In this document: piece after piece, positions 34,401 to 43,886 of the stretch | Numbering within the stretch: the first letter of the stretch is position 1 | Layout of the letters: each line of letters begins with the position of its first letter | Assembly (NCBI GenBank): GCA_031276855.1 | Contig: JAISMH010000076.1 | Coordinates: forward strand, 1 to 44,054 | DNA length: 44,054 bases | DNA from: Synergistaceae bacterium | Lineage (GTDB): Bacteria; Synergistota; Synergistia; Synergistales; Aminobacteriaceae | Direction: 5' to 3' | The notes under the pieces: generated by a model | What the model saw: only the letters and a program-made list of their open reading frames with translations | What the model was told of the DNA's origin: nothing | Database searches by the model: none | Position numbers and translations under genes: made by a program

Positions 34401-36621
34401 GGACAAGGGGATCTGCATCAGCGCCCTCCAGAGGGACGGCAAGGACATGATTCCCCTGCGCGAGCGCATCGCGGGCCGAATCGCCCTGAGGAACATCCGC
34501 GCCGGCGAGTCGAACAGGATTCTGGTCAAAAAGGGCGCGCTCATCACCTACGAACTGGCCGCGGCCATCGACAAAAGCGGCGTCACGGAGGTTTGGGTGC
34601 GCAGCCCTCTGGCCTGCGCCCTGAAGCGCGGGCTCTGCCAGAAGTGCTACGGAATGGACCTGGCCTCGCGGCATCTGGTCGCCGTCGGCGAGGCCGTCGG
34701 GGTCGTGGCGGCGCAGTCGATCGGGGAGCCCGGTACCCAGCTCACGATGCGCACCTTCCACACGGGGGGCGTGCGCCTGACGGGCGAGGACATCACCCAG
34801 GGCCTTCCCCGCATCGAACAGCTTTTCGAGGTCCGCCGCCCCCGCAAGGTGGCCTTTTTGGCGGGGATCGACGGGACCATAGAGGAAATTCGGCACGCCG
34901 AGGGCAAGCGCAAGGTGGTTATCACCCCGTTCGACCCGGCGGAGGAGCCGCGGATCGTCCAGATCCCCGCCGCGCAGGAGCTCAAGGAGGATGTCGCCGA
35001 GGGGCTCGAAGTCGAGAGCACGACCCGCCTGACCGAGGGCAACATCGATCCTCAGCAGCTTCTGGAGGTCAGCGGAATCGACGCGGTGCAGCACATGCTG
35101 GTGGACGAGATTCAGGAGGTCTACCGCTCCCAAGGCGTTTCAATCAACAACAAGCACATCGAGGTCATCCTCCGCAAGGTCGCGCCGCTGAACCGGGTCA
35201 AGGTGATCGAGGAGGGCGACACATCCTTCGTCGCGGGGGATTTGGTCTGGTACAGCGAAATAGAGGAAGAGGAAAAGCGCATCGAGCGGGACAACGAGAA
35301 CAGCGTCTCGGAGGCCGTGCGCGTTTTCAAGGGCGACCGGCTCAAAAAAATCGAGAAAGCCAACGAGGAAACGTCGGGGCTTCTGGGCAAGCCCCTGGAC
35401 GAGGCGGGGCTGTGGCTTCTCCTGACGCCGGGCATGATGCTCTCCGAGATCGCCGTGGAGCACGAGGGCCGGGACGTCGACGTCGTCGTCGGCGAGGCCG
35501 CGTTCCGCAAGCAGATGGAGGGGCTCGAACTCGTCTCCGATTTTTCGGCGGAGGAGACCGAGATCCCGCAGGGTACGCGGCTGAGCGCGGCCCAGCTCCG
35601 CGAGATCACCTCGCACGAGCCCAAGCCCCTTTTGCTGCGCGACCGGGACACGCTCGACAAACTCGTCGGCGTGGACTGGCTGGCCGAGCGCATCGCGGAC
35701 GGCGGCGAGGTTCTGCTGGAGGCGGACACCCTGATCACCCGGGAGGCGGCGGACGTGATCGCCGAGCGCCGGCTGCCGGACGTCAAGGTCTGGCATAACG
35801 TCGAACAGCTCAGCGTCGCCGACATGTTCCAGAACGACCTGATGAACAACGACAACCTCTGGGGCAGGACGATTTTCAAGGCGGCCGACAGGGAGGGGAA
35901 CCCCCTTTCCGACATCCCGCTTTACGTGGACGCGCGGATCGTCCGGGGACTGGCCGAGGGGGAGATCGCGGCCATCGAGACCGAGGAGGAAGGCATCCTC
36001 ACCCGAAGGGCGCTGCTGCATAAATTTCTGACGGATAAACTTTACGGGAAAGTGCTGCTCAGCGCCGTCTACTCGAACGGCTCTCCCGTGTCGGCGGAGT
36101 TCGGGCAGGAAATCGGCAAGGCGGCGATCGACGCCATCGTGGATCAGGAGCCGACGGAGATATTCGTGCGCCCCATTTCCGCGAAGGCCGCGGTCAAACA
36201 GCTGATCCGCAGCGTCACTTTCGTGCGCAAGCTGCGGGAGAAGCCGGACTGCAAGCCCTTCATCCACGGCATCACGAAGGCGGCCCTGGCGACCGACAGC
36301 TTCCTTTCGGCGGCGTCGTTCCAGCAGACGGCCCAGATTCTGGCCGGCGCGGCGGTGAAGGGCCAGATCGACCCGCTGCACGGGCTGAAGGAAAACGTCA
36401 TCATCGGACACCTCGTCCCGGCGGGAACGGGAGCCGAGAGCTTCCGCAAAATAGAGGCCGAAACCCTCACCGCGGACGCAGGCGCCGAAGACGCGGACGC
36501 CGAAGACGCGAAAAAGACGGAAAAAGCGGAAAAAGCGGAAGAAGCGGAAGAAGCGGAAGACAGCGCCGAAACCGCGGCGGCATTCGAGACGGAACAGCAG
36601 ACGGATGTTCCGGTAAAGTAA
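31435..36621 (+). CDS. rpoC: DNA-directed RNA polymerase subunit beta'
   Basis: RpoC carries the catalytic magnesium site. At 1728 residues it is well over the roughly 1200-1400 common in bacteria. It shows the N-terminal zinc site (Cys59, 61, 76, 79), [34 protein letters not shown] (residues 624-630 bind Mg), the trigger-loop region ([20 protein letters not shown]) and the second zinc site ([13 protein letters not shown]). Extra length sits in two places. One is about 170 residues between about 140 and 343. The other is about 290 residues between KHIEVIL and [13 protein letters not shown]. Both contain repeating units like [20 protein letters not shown] 9-bp Lys/Glu/Ala repeat forms the tail. 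Confidence 0.98.
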   Translation: MARREIVGVRIKLATPERIREISSGEVKKPETINYRTLRPEKDGLFCERIFGPTRSYECACGKYKRSGPKFRGIVCDRCGVEVTDNRVRRERMGHIELAAPVVHIWYLRGIPSRLSLLLGTSAKDLEKVVYFAPTRKKEGAFKVVADGRRPDLIRKGAVISESEMEIHSHYDPKFRAEEAFVLESVDNIPAGEGDVLTAQQVDRFRTDYGEEIFKVEPAFELLEDAEDLPLEKNGIVSESEKQRLAEQYGGEPPFGRALINGSEAFIVTAALKLPFAKGNILSKSELDLFQQKYPGRFSASRWGVTIDDPCYIVIEQGGSPFARADVIYDRQQNLCRVYDKKFEAGIGAEGVQTMLSRLDLDLLTASLREEVGESTGQKKRKLVKRLQVAEDFRKSMSSAQSMILEVLPVIPPDLRPLVQLDGGRFATSDLNDLYRRVINRNNRLKKLQELRAPEIIIRNEKRMLQESTDALIDNGRMGKAVLGVGNRPLKSLTDLLRGKKGRFRQNLLGKRVDYSGRSVIVIGPQLKIYQCGLPKQMALELFKPFVIRQLVERQLAPNVKSAKRIIERGREEIWGILEEIIRDHPVMLNRAPTLHRLGIQAFEPVLMEGKAIRLHPMVCTAFNADFDGDQMAVHVPLSIEAQAEARLLMLSANNLLSPASGRPVVTPTQDIVLGIYYLTDMREGLRGDGMYFSSVEDILSALDHEAVHLNARVWLKVDPAWAVMPAKGRCQYRLKQKTKPSFAENLKKVKALSGSTVFVETSPGRALFNSVIAAPLRYVNAQFDKTNMGRLLDDAYDKVDRTAVVEMLDAIKSLGYRWAAKSGISFGVGSVIIPSEKETITAETMEQDELFKKEYEMGVLTQNEYLFHKDKLWSDAARRIADSIAVNMDAANPVRMMVDSGARGSRGQMGQMAGIRGLMSDPSGRIIDYPITANFREGMNMLEYFISTHGARKGLADTALRTAKSGYLTRRLVDVAQDLIITEHDCGTDKGICISALQRDGKDMIPLRERIAGRIALRNIRAGESNRILVKKGALITYELAAAIDKSGVTEVWVRSPLACALKRGLCQKCYGMDLASRHLVAVGEAVGVVAAQSIGEPGTQLTMRTFHTGGVRLTGEDITQGLPRIEQLFEVRRPRKVAFLAGIDGTIEEIRHAEGKRKVVITPFDPAEEPRIVQIPAAQELKEDVAEGLEVESTTRLTEGNIDPQQLLEVSGIDAVQHMLVDEIQEVYRSQGVSINNKHIEVILRKVAPLNRVKVIEEGDTSFVAGDLVWYSEIEEEEKRIERDNENSVSEAVRVFKGDRLKKIEKANEETSGLLGKPLDEAGLWLLLTPGMMLSEIAVEHEGRDVDVVVGEAAFRKQMEGLELVSDFSAEETEIPQGTRLSAAQLREITSHEPKPLLLRDRDTLDKLVGVDWLAERIADGGEVLLEADTLITREAADVIAERRLPDVKVWHNVEQLSVADMFQNDLMNNDNLWGRTIFKAADREGNPLSDIPLYVDARIVRGLAEGEIAAIETEEEGILTRRALLHKFLTDKLYGKVLLSAVYSNGSPVSAEFGQEIGKAAIDAIVDQEPTEIFVRPISAKAAVKQLIRSVTFVRKLREKPDCKPFIHGITKAALATDSFLSAASFQQTAQILAGAAVKGQIDPLHGLKENVIIGHLVPAGTGAESFRKIEAETLTADAGAEDADAEDAKKTEKAEKAEEAEEAEDSAETAAAFETEQQTDVPVK
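36511..36564 (+). repeat. 9-bp tandem repeat in the RpoC tail
   Basis: Six units of the type GAAAAAGCG or GAAGAAGCG encode Glu-(Lys/Glu)-Ala repeats after the last conserved residues of RpoC (ending AGTGAESFR). Confidence 0.9.
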
Positions 36622-36637
36622 AGGAGCTGGCGGAACT

Positions 36638-38020
36638 ATGAAAACGGAGCTGTTGGGGCAGGAAAAGAACATCGTCAGGATAAAGGTGGACTTCGAGGCC
36701 GGTGAGTTCATGTCGAGCCTCGGAGAGGCCGTTCGGGAACTCACGGAGAAGGCAAAGATCCCCGGCTTCCGCAAGGGGCATGTCCCCCGCAAGGTACTCG
36801 AAATGCGCTTCGGCAAAAAGGGCCTGTATTCCGAGGCGATTGAAAAAATGCTTCCCGGGACGATAAAGCAGGTTGTGGACGATTACGATTTGGAGACGAC
36901 AGACACGCCGGCTCTCGATCTCAATCTCGACTCCATTCAGGAGGGGCAGCCCTTTTCGTGCGAACTGGCCTTCGAGGTGATGCCCGTGATCTCCCTGCCG
37001 GAACTCGAGGATATAGAGGTCGAGAGGCCGCGCTGCCCGGAAGTGACGGAGGAGAGAATCGACGAGGTACTCGCGAGGCTTCGCACCTACTACGCGACGT
37101 TGAGCCCCGTGGACCGCGCGGCGGCCGAGGGGGATGTCGTTTCGGCGGACTGCGTCACGCAGGTGTTCGGCGACGGGTGGGAAACGCTCGACGGGCAGGG
37201 ATCGGAGGCGGCCGACATCAACCTGTCGGAAGATCTGCGCGACGAAATTCGGAGGGCCCTTCTGGGGAAGGGAAAAGGGGACCAGGTCGAGGTGGAACTG
37301 ACGATCGAACCCGACCACGAGAACAAAAAACTGGCGGGCAGAAAGCTCCGCTACAGCTTCACGATCATGGAAGTCAAGGAGCGGGTTCTGCCGGAAGTCG
37401 GACCGGACTTTTACAAGGCCGTGACGGGTGCCGAATGCGAGTCCGAAGAGGTCTTCAGGGAAAAACTGAGGGAGCACCTCGTCTCTTATTTGGAGGCCGT
37501 CATCCGGGATCGCGTCGCCAGTGCCGCCGTCGAGCAGGTTGTGAGCAGGTCCGAACTGGACGCCGTTCCGGAGTCGCTGGTGAACCGCCAGGCGGAAGCC
37601 ATAAAAGAACGCGATATTGCGGAGTCCCAAAAGAACCTCGGCCTGAATCTGGAAGAGTACCTCGGCCGTTCCGACGCCAAACGGACCGTCTACGAAGAGA
37701 GCGTGCGGAGCCAGGCGGCGGACGCCGTGCGCCGGTTTCTCGTGCTGAACAAGGTCGGGGAGAAGTTCGGCGTCACCGTTGCGGACGATGAACTGGACGC
37801 CGAATTTGTCCGTCTGGCCTCGATTTACGGCGTCGAGCCCGCCAGGCTGAAGGCGATGTTTTACAAGGACGACAACCGCGTGCTGGAGATGGCGCACGAA
37901 CTGCGCCGCGGCAAAATCGTGCAGCTGATTGCCGAGAAGGTCAGGATCAAAGACGTGGACGAGGTCTTCGACACGGATTTGTCGCTTTTCAACGCCCCAA
38001 GGGCGGAAGGAGGGGAGTGA
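36638..38020 (+). CDS. tig: Trigger factor
   Basis: Trigger factor binds the ribosome exit tunnel and folds nascent chains. The 460-residue product shows the ribosome-binding signature KIPGFRKGHVPRKVLEMRFG near residues 42-61, then the FKBP-type isomerase region (about 150-245, with GDVVSADCVTQVFGDG) and the helical arm domain. Length is slightly above the usual 430. AAAGGAG precedes the ATG by 10 bases. It lies 16 bases after rpoC and 3 bases before clpP. Tig-clpP-clpX-lon order is conserved in many bacteria; joining it to rpoBC is not common in the model species. Confidence 0.96.
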   Translation: MKTELLGQEKNIVRIKVDFEAGEFMSSLGEAVRELTEKAKIPGFRKGHVPRKVLEMRFGKKGLYSEAIEKMLPGTIKQVVDDYDLETTDTPALDLNLDSIQEGQPFSCELAFEVMPVISLPELEDIEVERPRCPEVTEERIDEVLARLRTYYATLSPVDRAAAEGDVVSADCVTQVFGDGWETLDGQGSEAADINLSEDLRDEIRRALLGKGKGDQVEVELTIEPDHENKKLAGRKLRYSFTIMEVKERVLPEVGPDFYKAVTGAECESEEVFREKLREHLVSYLEAVIRDRVASAAVEQVVSRSELDAVPESLVNRQAEAIKERDIAESQKNLGLNLEEYLGRSDAKRTVYEESVRSQAADAVRRFLVLNKVGEKFGVTVADDELDAEFVRLASIYGVEPARLKAMFYKDDNRVLEMAHELRRGKIVQLIAEKVRIKDVDEVFDTDLSLFNAPRAEGGE

Positions 38021-38023
38021 CGC

Positions 38024-38611
38024 ATGTCTTATTTCAGCATTCCCTACGTCATCGAGCAGACGGGGCGCGGCGAACGGGCCTATGACATTTACAGCCGCCT
38101 CCTGAAAGACAGGATCGTCTTTCTGGGCACGGAGGTGGGCGACGACATCGCCAACGTGATCGTGGCGCAGCTGCTCTTTCTGGAAAGCGAGGACCCCGAG
38201 AAGGACATCCACCTCTACATCAACAGCCCCGGCGGAAGCGTGACCGCGGGGCTGGCCATCTACGACACGATGCAGTACATCAAGAGCCCCGTCTCCACGA
38301 TCTGCCTGGGGCTGGCCGCCAGCATGGGGGCCGTGCTTTTGGCCGGCGGAGAGAAAGGCAGGCGCATCGCCCTTCCCAACTCCGAGATCCTGATTCACCA
38401 GCCGGCCGGCGGCGCCCGCGGGCAGGCCAGCGACATCGAGATTCACGCGCGGAATATTCTGCGCACCCGCGACCGCCTCAACGGGATTTTGGCCTTCCAC
38501 ACCGGCCAGGATATCGGAAAAATCGCGCTCGACACGGACCGGGACAATTTTATGACGGCGGACGAGGCTCTGGCTTACGGCCTTATCGATAAAATCATCG
38601 CGGCCCGCTGA
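38024..38611 (+). CDS. clpP: ATP-dependent Clp protease proteolytic subunit
   Basis: ClpP forms the double-heptamer proteolytic chamber used with ClpX. The 195-residue product has the catalytic Ser in [14 protein letters not shown], His in [13 protein letters not shown] and Asp in [30 protein letters not shown] is also present. No long propeptide is seen before [29 protein letters not shown] lies upstream at good distance. It is sandwiched between tig and clpX on the same transcript. Confidence 0.98.
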   Translation: MSYFSIPYVIEQTGRGERAYDIYSRLLKDRIVFLGTEVGDDIANVIVAQLLFLESEDPEKDIHLYINSPGGSVTAGLAIYDTMQYIKSPVSTICLGLAASMGAVLLAGGEKGRRIALPNSEILIHQPAGGARGQASDIEIHARNILRTRDRLNGILAFHTGQDIGKIALDTDRDNFMTADEALAYGLIDKIIAAR

Positions 38612-38639
38612 AGCGAAGCGATTTTTGGAGGACGAAACA

Positions 38640-39971
38640 TTGAAAAAAATAAGCAAAAACAACGGCGGATCGAGTGAGATGCGGTGTTCGTTCTGCGGCA
38701 AATTTCAGGACGAGGTTTACCGCCTGATCGCCGGCCCCGGCCTCGGCATTTGCATCTGCGACGAGTGCGTGAACCTCTGCAACATGATTCTGTCGGAAGA
38801 TAAAACGGAGGAGATGCCGGGGCCCCGGCAGCCCGCCGCGCCGCGGCGGGGAACGCCGATCGCGCCGGTACCGGCGCCGGGCGCGGAGGTGTCGATATCG
38901 CCCCCGCGAGAACTCAGCGCTTTTCTCGACCAGTACGTGATCGGTCAGGATCGCGCCAAGCGGGTCGTTTCCGTGGCGGTTTACAACCACTATCAGCGCG
39001 TGAAGAACAACCTCGACGACCGCGGCTCCGACGTCGAACTGCAAAAGAGCAACGTGCTTTTTCTGGGCCCGACGGGTTCGGGAAAGACGCTGATCGCGCA
39101 GACTCTGGCGCGCAAGCTGAACGTCCCCTTCGCCATCGCCGACGCCACGACCCTGACCGAGGCGGGCTACGTGGGCGAGGACGTCGAAAACATCCTGGTG
39201 CGCCTTCTGCAGGCGGCCGACTACGACCAACGCTCGGCCGAGCGCGGCATCATCTACCTCGACGAGATAGACAAGATCGCCCGCAAGTCCGAGTCCACGT
39301 CCATCACGCGCGACGTGTCGGGCGAGGGCGTCCAGCAGGCGCTTCTGAAAATTCTGGAGGGCACGGTGGCGAACATCCCTCCCAAGGGCGGGCGCAAGCA
39401 TCCCCATCAGGACTTCATCCAGATCGACACCAGCAACATCCTCTTCATCTGCGGCGGGGCCTTCGAGGGAATCGAGGAAATCGTCGCGCGGCGCGAGCGG
39501 GAGAAGACCATCGGCTTCGGCGGGGAGCTGGCGGGCAAAAAAAGCGCGAAGCGCTACGACATCATCAGCAAGATTCAGCCGGAGGATCTGATGTCGTTCG
39601 GCTTCATTCCCGAGCTGGTCGGGCGCATTCCCGTTCTGGTCGCGCTGGAAGACCTGGACGAGGCGGCCTTCGTGCGCATTTTGCAGGAGCCCCGCAACTC
39701 GCTGGTCAGGCAGTACCAGAAAATCCTGTCTCTGGAGAACGTGCGCCTCGAGTTCAGCCCCGACGCCCTGGCCCGGGTGGCCGCTCTGGCGGTCAAAAAG
39801 AAAACGGGCGCGCGCGGGCTCCGCTCCATCATGGAGAACCTGATGCTCGATATCATGTACGAACTGCCCTCCCGCGGGAACAAAGCGGACCGGATCGAAA
39901 TAACGGCGGATTTCGTCAACAATAAAATCTCTCTTTCCGAACTTCTGGGCGAAGAAAAGGAGGTCGCCTGA
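38640..39971 (+). CDS. clpX: ATP-dependent Clp protease ATP-binding subunit ClpX
   Basis: ClpX unfolds tagged proteins and feeds them to ClpP. The 443-residue product has the N-terminal zinc-binding domain (CSFCGK then [10 protein letters not shown]), Walker A GPTGSGKT, Walker [11 protein letters not shown], the IGF-type ClpP loop ([10 protein letters not shown]) and sensor 2 near [15 protein letters not shown] chose TTG at 38640 as start because GGAGG lies 8 bases before it and the product begins MKKISKN, ahead of the zinc domain. A longer frame from TTG at 38625 would overlap the ribosome site. It ends one base before the lon GTG start region. Confidence 0.96.
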   Translation: MKKISKNNGGSSEMRCSFCGKFQDEVYRLIAGPGLGICICDECVNLCNMILSEDKTEEMPGPRQPAAPRRGTPIAPVPAPGAEVSISPPRELSAFLDQYVIGQDRAKRVVSVAVYNHYQRVKNNLDDRGSDVELQKSNVLFLGPTGSGKTLIAQTLARKLNVPFAIADATTLTEAGYVGEDVENILVRLLQAADYDQRSAERGIIYLDEIDKIARKSESTSITRDVSGEGVQQALLKILEGTVANIPPKGGRKHPHQDFIQIDTSNILFICGGAFEGIEEIVARREREKTIGFGGELAGKKSAKRYDIISKIQPEDLMSFGFIPELVGRIPVLVALEDLDEAAFVRILQEPRNSLVRQYQKILSLENVRLEFSPDALARVAALAVKKKTGARGLRSIMENLMLDIMYELPSRGNKADRIEITADFVNNKISLSELLGEEKEVA

Positions 39972-39972
39972 C

Positions 39973-42342
39973 GTGGCCCTCGCGGACGCCGGCGCGGAGA
40001 TCGCCGCCGGAAGCCATTCCTCCGTTTATCCCGTCCTGCCCATACGGGATCTGGTGCTTTTTCCGGGCGTCATCATTCCGCTTTTCGTGGGGCGCCCCCG
40101 TTCTATGAAATCCATCGAAAACGCTCTCCTGCGCGACAAAAAGGTCTTCGTCGTCGCCCAGAGGGAATTGGACACGGAGGACCCGGAGAGCGGCGACCTC
40201 TACGACACGGGGACGATCTGCAACATTTTGCAGATCGTGCGCATCCCCGACGGCACGACGAAGGTGCTGGTCGAGGGAATCGCCCGCATGAAAAACGAGA
40301 AGTACTCCCTCGCGGACGATCTTTTGACGGCGCGGCTCGTCCCCATGCCCTGGCGGAAATCGGCCTCGCCGAATATGGAAGCCCTGCGGCGCAGCGTTCT
40401 GGACGGGTTTGAGCGCTACAACACCTTGCAGCCGCGTATTCCCGGAGAGGTGATGTCCTCCATTTTGAGCATCGAAGACACGGGGCAGCTCGTGAACCTC
40501 GTGGCCTCGCATATCTCGGTGAAGCCGGAGTCCAAGCAGCGCATTCTGGACACGCCGGATCTGGAATCGGCGCTGGGCGCCATTCTGAGGATGCTCATGG
40601 AGGAGATCGACATTCTGGAGCTGGAGCACGACATTCAGGATCGCGTCCGGTCCGTGGTGGACAAACAGCAGAAGGAATACTACCTGCGCGAGCAGCTCCG
40701 TATCATTCAGGACGAGCTGAAACAGGGACCGAGCGAGGACGGAGGCGATTTTTCCCAGTACGGGGAGAAGATCGCCGCGTCCGCCATGAGCGACGAGGCC
40801 CGGATCAAGGCGAAACGGGAACTGGAGCGTTTGGGCAAGATGCCCGTCATGTCGCCGGAGGCCGTCGTCCTCCGCAACTATCTGGACTGGCTCCTCGACC
40901 TGCCGTGGAGCCAGAGGACCCTGGACAACATGGACATTGCCCACGCCGCGAAACTTCTGGAGGAGGATCACTACGGCCTGGAGAAGGTCAAGGATCGCAT
41001 TCTCGAATTTCTGGCGGTGCGCCGTCAGGCGGGAAACGACATGAAGGCGCAGATCATCTGTTTTGTCGGGCCTCCCGGCGTCGGCAAGACGTCGCTCGGC
41101 CGATCCGTCGCCCGCGCGCTCGGCCGCAATTTCGTCAGCGTCTCCCTCGGCGGGGTGCGGGACGAAGCGGAGATCCGCGGGCACCGCAGAACCTACATCG
41201 GCTCTCTGCCCGGGCGCATCATTCAGAAACTCGCCCGCGCGGGAAGCTGCAACCCCGTGATGCTTCTGGACGAAATCGACAAGCTGGGCAACGATTTCCG
41301 CGGCGACCCGGCGTCCGCCCTGCTGGAGGCGCTGGACCCCCAGCAGAATGCGAACTTCACGGACCACTATCTGGAGGTTCCCTTCGACCTCAGCGAGGTT
41401 CTGTTCATCACGACGGCCAACGTGACCCACACGATACCCAAGCCGCTTCTCGACCGCATGGAGACCATACGCCTCTCCGGCTACACCAATCAGGAGAAGA
41501 CGCTCATCGCGCTCCGCCATCTGCTCCCGCGGGTGCTGAAGGAAAACGGCATCAGGAAGGCCCAGCTGAAAATCATGCCCGCGGCGCTCTCCAAAATCGT
41601 CTCGGCCTACACGCGCGAGGCGGGCGTGCGCGGTCTGGAGCGGGAGCTGGCGGCTATCGCCCGCAAGGTCACCCGCGGAATGGTGGAGGCCTCGGATAAA
41701 AAGGAGGCCTTCGCGCTTCCCGTCACCGTCAAGGGCTCCAATCTCAAAGACTACCTCGGGCCCCCGAAACTCTACGGTACGCGGATTCCCAAAAACCCGC
41801 AGAAGGGCAGCGTCGTGGGCCTTGCCTGGACGGAGTCCGGGGGGGACGTACTCATGATCGAGGCCGTCACGATGAAGGGCAAGGGAGAACTGGCACTCAC
41901 CGGGAACCTGGGCGACGTCATGCAGGAGTCGGCAAAGGCGGCCGTCAGCTATCTCCGGTCGGCCAGCGAGACGCTGGGGATCGGGAACTTCAACTGGAAG
42001 GCCGCGGACCTCCACCTGCACGTTCCCGACGGCGCCGTGCCCAAGGACGGCCCCTCGGCGGGCGTGACGATGGCGACGGCGATCCTGTCCGCCGTGAGCG
42101 GGCGGAAAGTGCGCCCGAACGTCGCGATGACGGGCGAAATCTCGCTGCGCGGCCACGTGCTGCCCGTCGGGGGCATCCGCGAAAAACTGCTGGCCGCCAA
42201 ACGGCACGGCATCAATCACGTGATCCTCCCCGAGGCGAACCGCGTGGACGTGGAGGAAATCCCCGAGGAGATTCTGGACGGAATGCTCTTCGATTACGCC
42301 TTCGAGGCGGAGGACGTTTTCAGGAAGGCCCTGGCCGCCTGA
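39973..42342 (+). CDS. lon: ATP-dependent Lon protease
   Basis: Lon degrades misfolded and regulatory proteins in the cytoplasm. The 789-residue protein shows the N-terminal substrate domain (PVLPIRDLVLFPGVIIPLFV), the AAA module with Walker A GPPGVGKTS and Walker B VMLLDEIDKLG. The protease domain has DGPSAGVTMATAI (catalytic Ser) and REKLLAAKRHGINHVILP (catalytic Lys). The start is GTG at 39973, one base after the clpX stop. GAAAAGGAGG within the clpX end is its ribosome site. Length is typical. No heat-shock (CIRCE) element is visible, as no promoter gap exists within the run. Confidence 0.97.
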   Translation: MALADAGAEIAAGSHSSVYPVLPIRDLVLFPGVIIPLFVGRPRSMKSIENALLRDKKVFVVAQRELDTEDPESGDLYDTGTICNILQIVRIPDGTTKVLVEGIARMKNEKYSLADDLLTARLVPMPWRKSASPNMEALRRSVLDGFERYNTLQPRIPGEVMSSILSIEDTGQLVNLVASHISVKPESKQRILDTPDLESALGAILRMLMEEIDILELEHDIQDRVRSVVDKQQKEYYLREQLRIIQDELKQGPSEDGGDFSQYGEKIAASAMSDEARIKAKRELERLGKMPVMSPEAVVLRNYLDWLLDLPWSQRTLDNMDIAHAAKLLEEDHYGLEKVKDRILEFLAVRRQAGNDMKAQIICFVGPPGVGKTSLGRSVARALGRNFVSVSLGGVRDEAEIRGHRRTYIGSLPGRIIQKLARAGSCNPVMLLDEIDKLGNDFRGDPASALLEALDPQQNANFTDHYLEVPFDLSEVLFITTANVTHTIPKPLLDRMETIRLSGYTNQEKTLIALRHLLPRVLKENGIRKAQLKIMPAALSKIVSAYTREAGVRGLERELAAIARKVTRGMVEASDKKEAFALPVTVKGSNLKDYLGPPKLYGTRIPKNPQKGSVVGLAWTESGGDVLMIEAVTMKGKGELALTGNLGDVMQESAKAAVSYLRSASETLGIGNFNWKAADLHLHVPDGAVPKDGPSAGVTMATAILSAVSGRKVRPNVAMTGEISLRGHVLPVGGIREKLLAAKRHGINHVILPEANRVDVEEIPEEILDGMLFDYAFEAEDVFRKALAA

Positions 42343-42381
42343 GGGCCGGCCGCTCCTGAGCGCCCGGAAAGACCGGCGGCG

Positions 42382-42403
42382 ATGAAAAACTGATGAAAAA
42401 CTG
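42382..42403 (+). repeat. 11-bp duplication over the ysxC start
   Basis: ATGAAAAACTG occurs at 42382-42392 and 42393-42403. The first copy reads ATG AAA AAC TGA, a three-codon dead end; the second opens ysxC. Confidence 0.95.
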
Positions 42404-43103
42404 GAAAGCCGAAGTCGAGGCGACCGGCTTCAATCCCTCCCAATTCCCGCCCGAGGACGCGACGCCGGAGATCGCCGTGGCCGGACGCTCCAATGTCGGC
42501 AAATCGACCCTGATCAACGCGCTTTTGGGGGCGAGGCTCGCCCATGTCGGGGCGACGCCCGGCAAAACGCGAAGCGTCAACTTCTACTCCGTGAAGGTCG
42601 CGGCCGCTCGGCGGTGGGCCGCGACGCCTCCGGAAGGGGCTGTGTCTTTGGAAGAGCTTGCGCCTTCAGAAGGGGCTGTGCCCTCGGAAGGGATTTTGCC
42701 TCTGACGTTTCGTCTTGTGGATCTGCCGGGCTACGGCTACGCCGAGCGCAGCAAGTCCGAGAGGAAAGCGTGGTCGCAGCTCACGTCCGCTTACGTCGAA
42801 AAGAGAAAGTCTCTGATTTTGGTCTGTCATCTTGTGGATTTCCGCCACGGCCTTCTGGCGAACGACCGTCTTTTGCAGGACTGGCTCGGCGTGTGCGGGA
42901 GGCCGGTCATGGTGCTTTTCACCAAGGCCGACAAGATCGCGCGGAGCAGAAGGCGCGGGATGCTGCAGCAATACGTCCGCGAGGGGCTGAAGTCCGTCGA
43001 CGTGCCGATCGTCACCTCCGCCGAGGAAAAGGACGGCATCGCCGAACTGAGGGCTTTTCTGGAACGCCGCGTCGGAACGCTCGCCCGGCGCCCGCCCTCC
43101 TGA
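42393..43103 (+). CDS. ysxC: Ribosome-biogenesis GTPase YsxC/EngB/YihA
   Basis: YsxC binds GTP and is needed for 50S subunit assembly. GTPase motifs are visible: G1 GRSNVGKST, G2 region ATPGKTRSVNFY, G3 DLPGYGYAERS, G4 TKADK and G5 SAEE. The 236 residues exceed the usual 195-210 because four 18-bp repeat units (42633-42704) are inserted between the G2 and G3 strands, giving E-G-A-V-x-x-type hexapeptides. Ordinary members go straight from the strand after G2 to the xLVDLPGYG strand. The start follows an 11-bp duplication ATGAAAAACTG; the first copy stops after four codons, the second is used. No strong ribosome site is seen. Confidence 0.94.
   Translation: MKNWKAEVEATGFNPSQFPPEDATPEIAVAGRSNVGKSTLINALLGARLAHVGATPGKTRSVNFYSVKVAAARRWAATPPEGAVSLEELAPSEGAVPSEGILPLTFRLVDLPGYGYAERSKSERKAWSQLTSAYVEKRKSLILVCHLVDFRHGLLANDRLLQDWLGVCGRPVMVLFTKADKIARSRRRGMLQQYVREGLKSVDVPIVTSAEEKDGIAELRAFLERRVGTLARRPPS
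42633..42704 (+). repeat. 18-bp tandem repeat, four units, inside ysxC
   Basis: Units start at 42633, 42651, 42669 and 42687 with GAAGGGGCTGTG, GAAGAGCTTGCG, GAAGGGGCTGTG and GAAGGGATTTTG. They encode EGAVSL, EELAPS, EGAVPS and EGILPL between GTPase motifs G2 and G3. Confidence 0.9.
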
Positions 43104-43116
43104 AGCCGGCGGATTC

Positions 43117-43172
43117 GGGAGGGGCGGGCCAGTGAGCCCGCTTTTGGGCGAACGGGCTTCCGCTCCTCCCCG
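43117..43172. repeat. Extragenic palindrome, copy 2
   Basis: Core GAGCCCGCTTTTGGGCGAAC then GGGCTT, with AGCCCG and CGGGCT pairing perfectly, and outer arms GGGAGGGGCGG and CCGCTCCTCCC. It shares its 20-base core with 16995-17014. It lies between the convergent ends of ysxC and the cupin gene. It may serve as a two-way transcription end or be a REP-like element. Confidence 0.75.
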
Positions 43173-43230
43173 AGTTTGAACGTTTACTGTCTGCGACGCA
43201 GGACAGGCCCGCAATCAGGTTATTTCGGAG

Positions 43231-43686
43231 CTATTTCGGAGTTTTTCCGGCGATCACGGAGATCACGCGCAGGTCTTCTTTGCCCGTGTTGGAGAGCGCG
43301 TGAGACTGGCCGAGGCGGGCGATGGTGATGTCTCCGGGTTTGACGTCGTACTCCTTGCCGTCGGAGTCCTTGAAAACGCCCGTCCCCGACACGACGATGT
43401 ACACGTCCTCATTGACTTCGTGCTTGTGGAAGCCGATAGAATCTCCCGGCTTCAGCGTCAGCCAGCCGATCTCCCGGACGGGGTTTTCCATCGGGGGCAT
43501 GTCCCGCGTGAAAGCGTACTTGCCGAACAGAGTCCCGACACCGCCGCCGGCCTTTTCCTTGTCCAGAACGATCAGATCCTCCGACTTGAAAATGTCGGCA
43601 AAAGCGCAGGAAGCCAAAGTGCCCAGAACAAGGATGAAGACGAGGCCCAAAAAGAAAACTCTTACCGTGTTTCTCCCCTTTTTCAA
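43231..43686 (-). CDS. Exported cupin-domain protein
   Basis: The 151-residue product has an N-terminal signal peptide (hydrophobic VRVFFLGLVFILVLGTLASC). LASC could be a lipobox with Cys27 lipidated, or cleavage could follow AFA. The cupin barrel shows GDSIGFHKHEVNEDVYIVVSG (motif 1, with two His and Glu as metal ligands; cited here as overlapping pieces GDSIGFHKHEVNEDV and YIVVSGTG) and GDITIARLGQSHALSN (motif 2 with His). Substrate unknown. The start is TTG with GGGAGG 8 bases upstream. An extended -10 (TGTTATAAT on the minus strand, 43723-43731) may be its promoter. Confidence 0.82.
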   Translation of the reverse strand: MKKGRNTVRVFFLGLVFILVLGTLASCAFADIFKSEDLIVLDKEKAGGGVGTLFGKYAFTRDMPPMENPVREIGWLTLKPGDSIGFHKHEVNEDVYIVVSGTGVFKDSDGKEYDVKPGDITIARLGQSHALSNTGKEDLRVISVIAGKTPK

Positions 43687-43722
43687 CGCAAAAACCTCCC
43701 ATCTGAAATGAAATGCGCCTTC

Positions 43723-43731
43723 ATTATAACA
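43723..43731 (-). promoter_or_regulatory. Extended -10 promoter of the cupin gene
   Basis: On the minus strand the sequence is TGTTATAAT, an extended -10 element, about 37 bases upstream of the TTG start. The surrounding 60 bases are very AT-rich. No good -35 was found. Confidence 0.5.
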
Positions 43732-43822
43732 AATATATTATCAATTGACATGACTGAATATATGCAGCGTGTCACTCGTCTGTGAAAATGTCCGGGCGGG
43801 CGGCGGGAGCTGTTTGGCTGAC

Positions 43823-43858
43823 AACGGGAGGCTCCCCCTTGCGGAGGAGCCTCCCGTT
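43823..43858 (-). terminator. Terminator hairpin left of the SYNERG-CTERM gene
   Basis: AACGGGAGGCTCC and GGAGCCTCCCGTT form a perfect 13-bp stem with a 10-base loop, 29 bases beyond the stop of the minus-strand gene that enters from the right edge. The T-tract on that strand is weak (TGTCAGCC follows), but location and stem strength support a terminator. Confidence 0.7.
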
Positions 43859-43886
43859 TCATGATTTTTTCTTATTTTCCCCTGTT

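Noticed and set aside
39916-42219. Minus-strand open frame opposite lon
   Set aside because: Shadow of lon; composition is His/Arg/Val-rich with no motifs.
43745-43785. Rightward promoter at TTGACA near the cupin gene
   Set aside because: No -10 element lies at a workable distance and no rightward gene follows.
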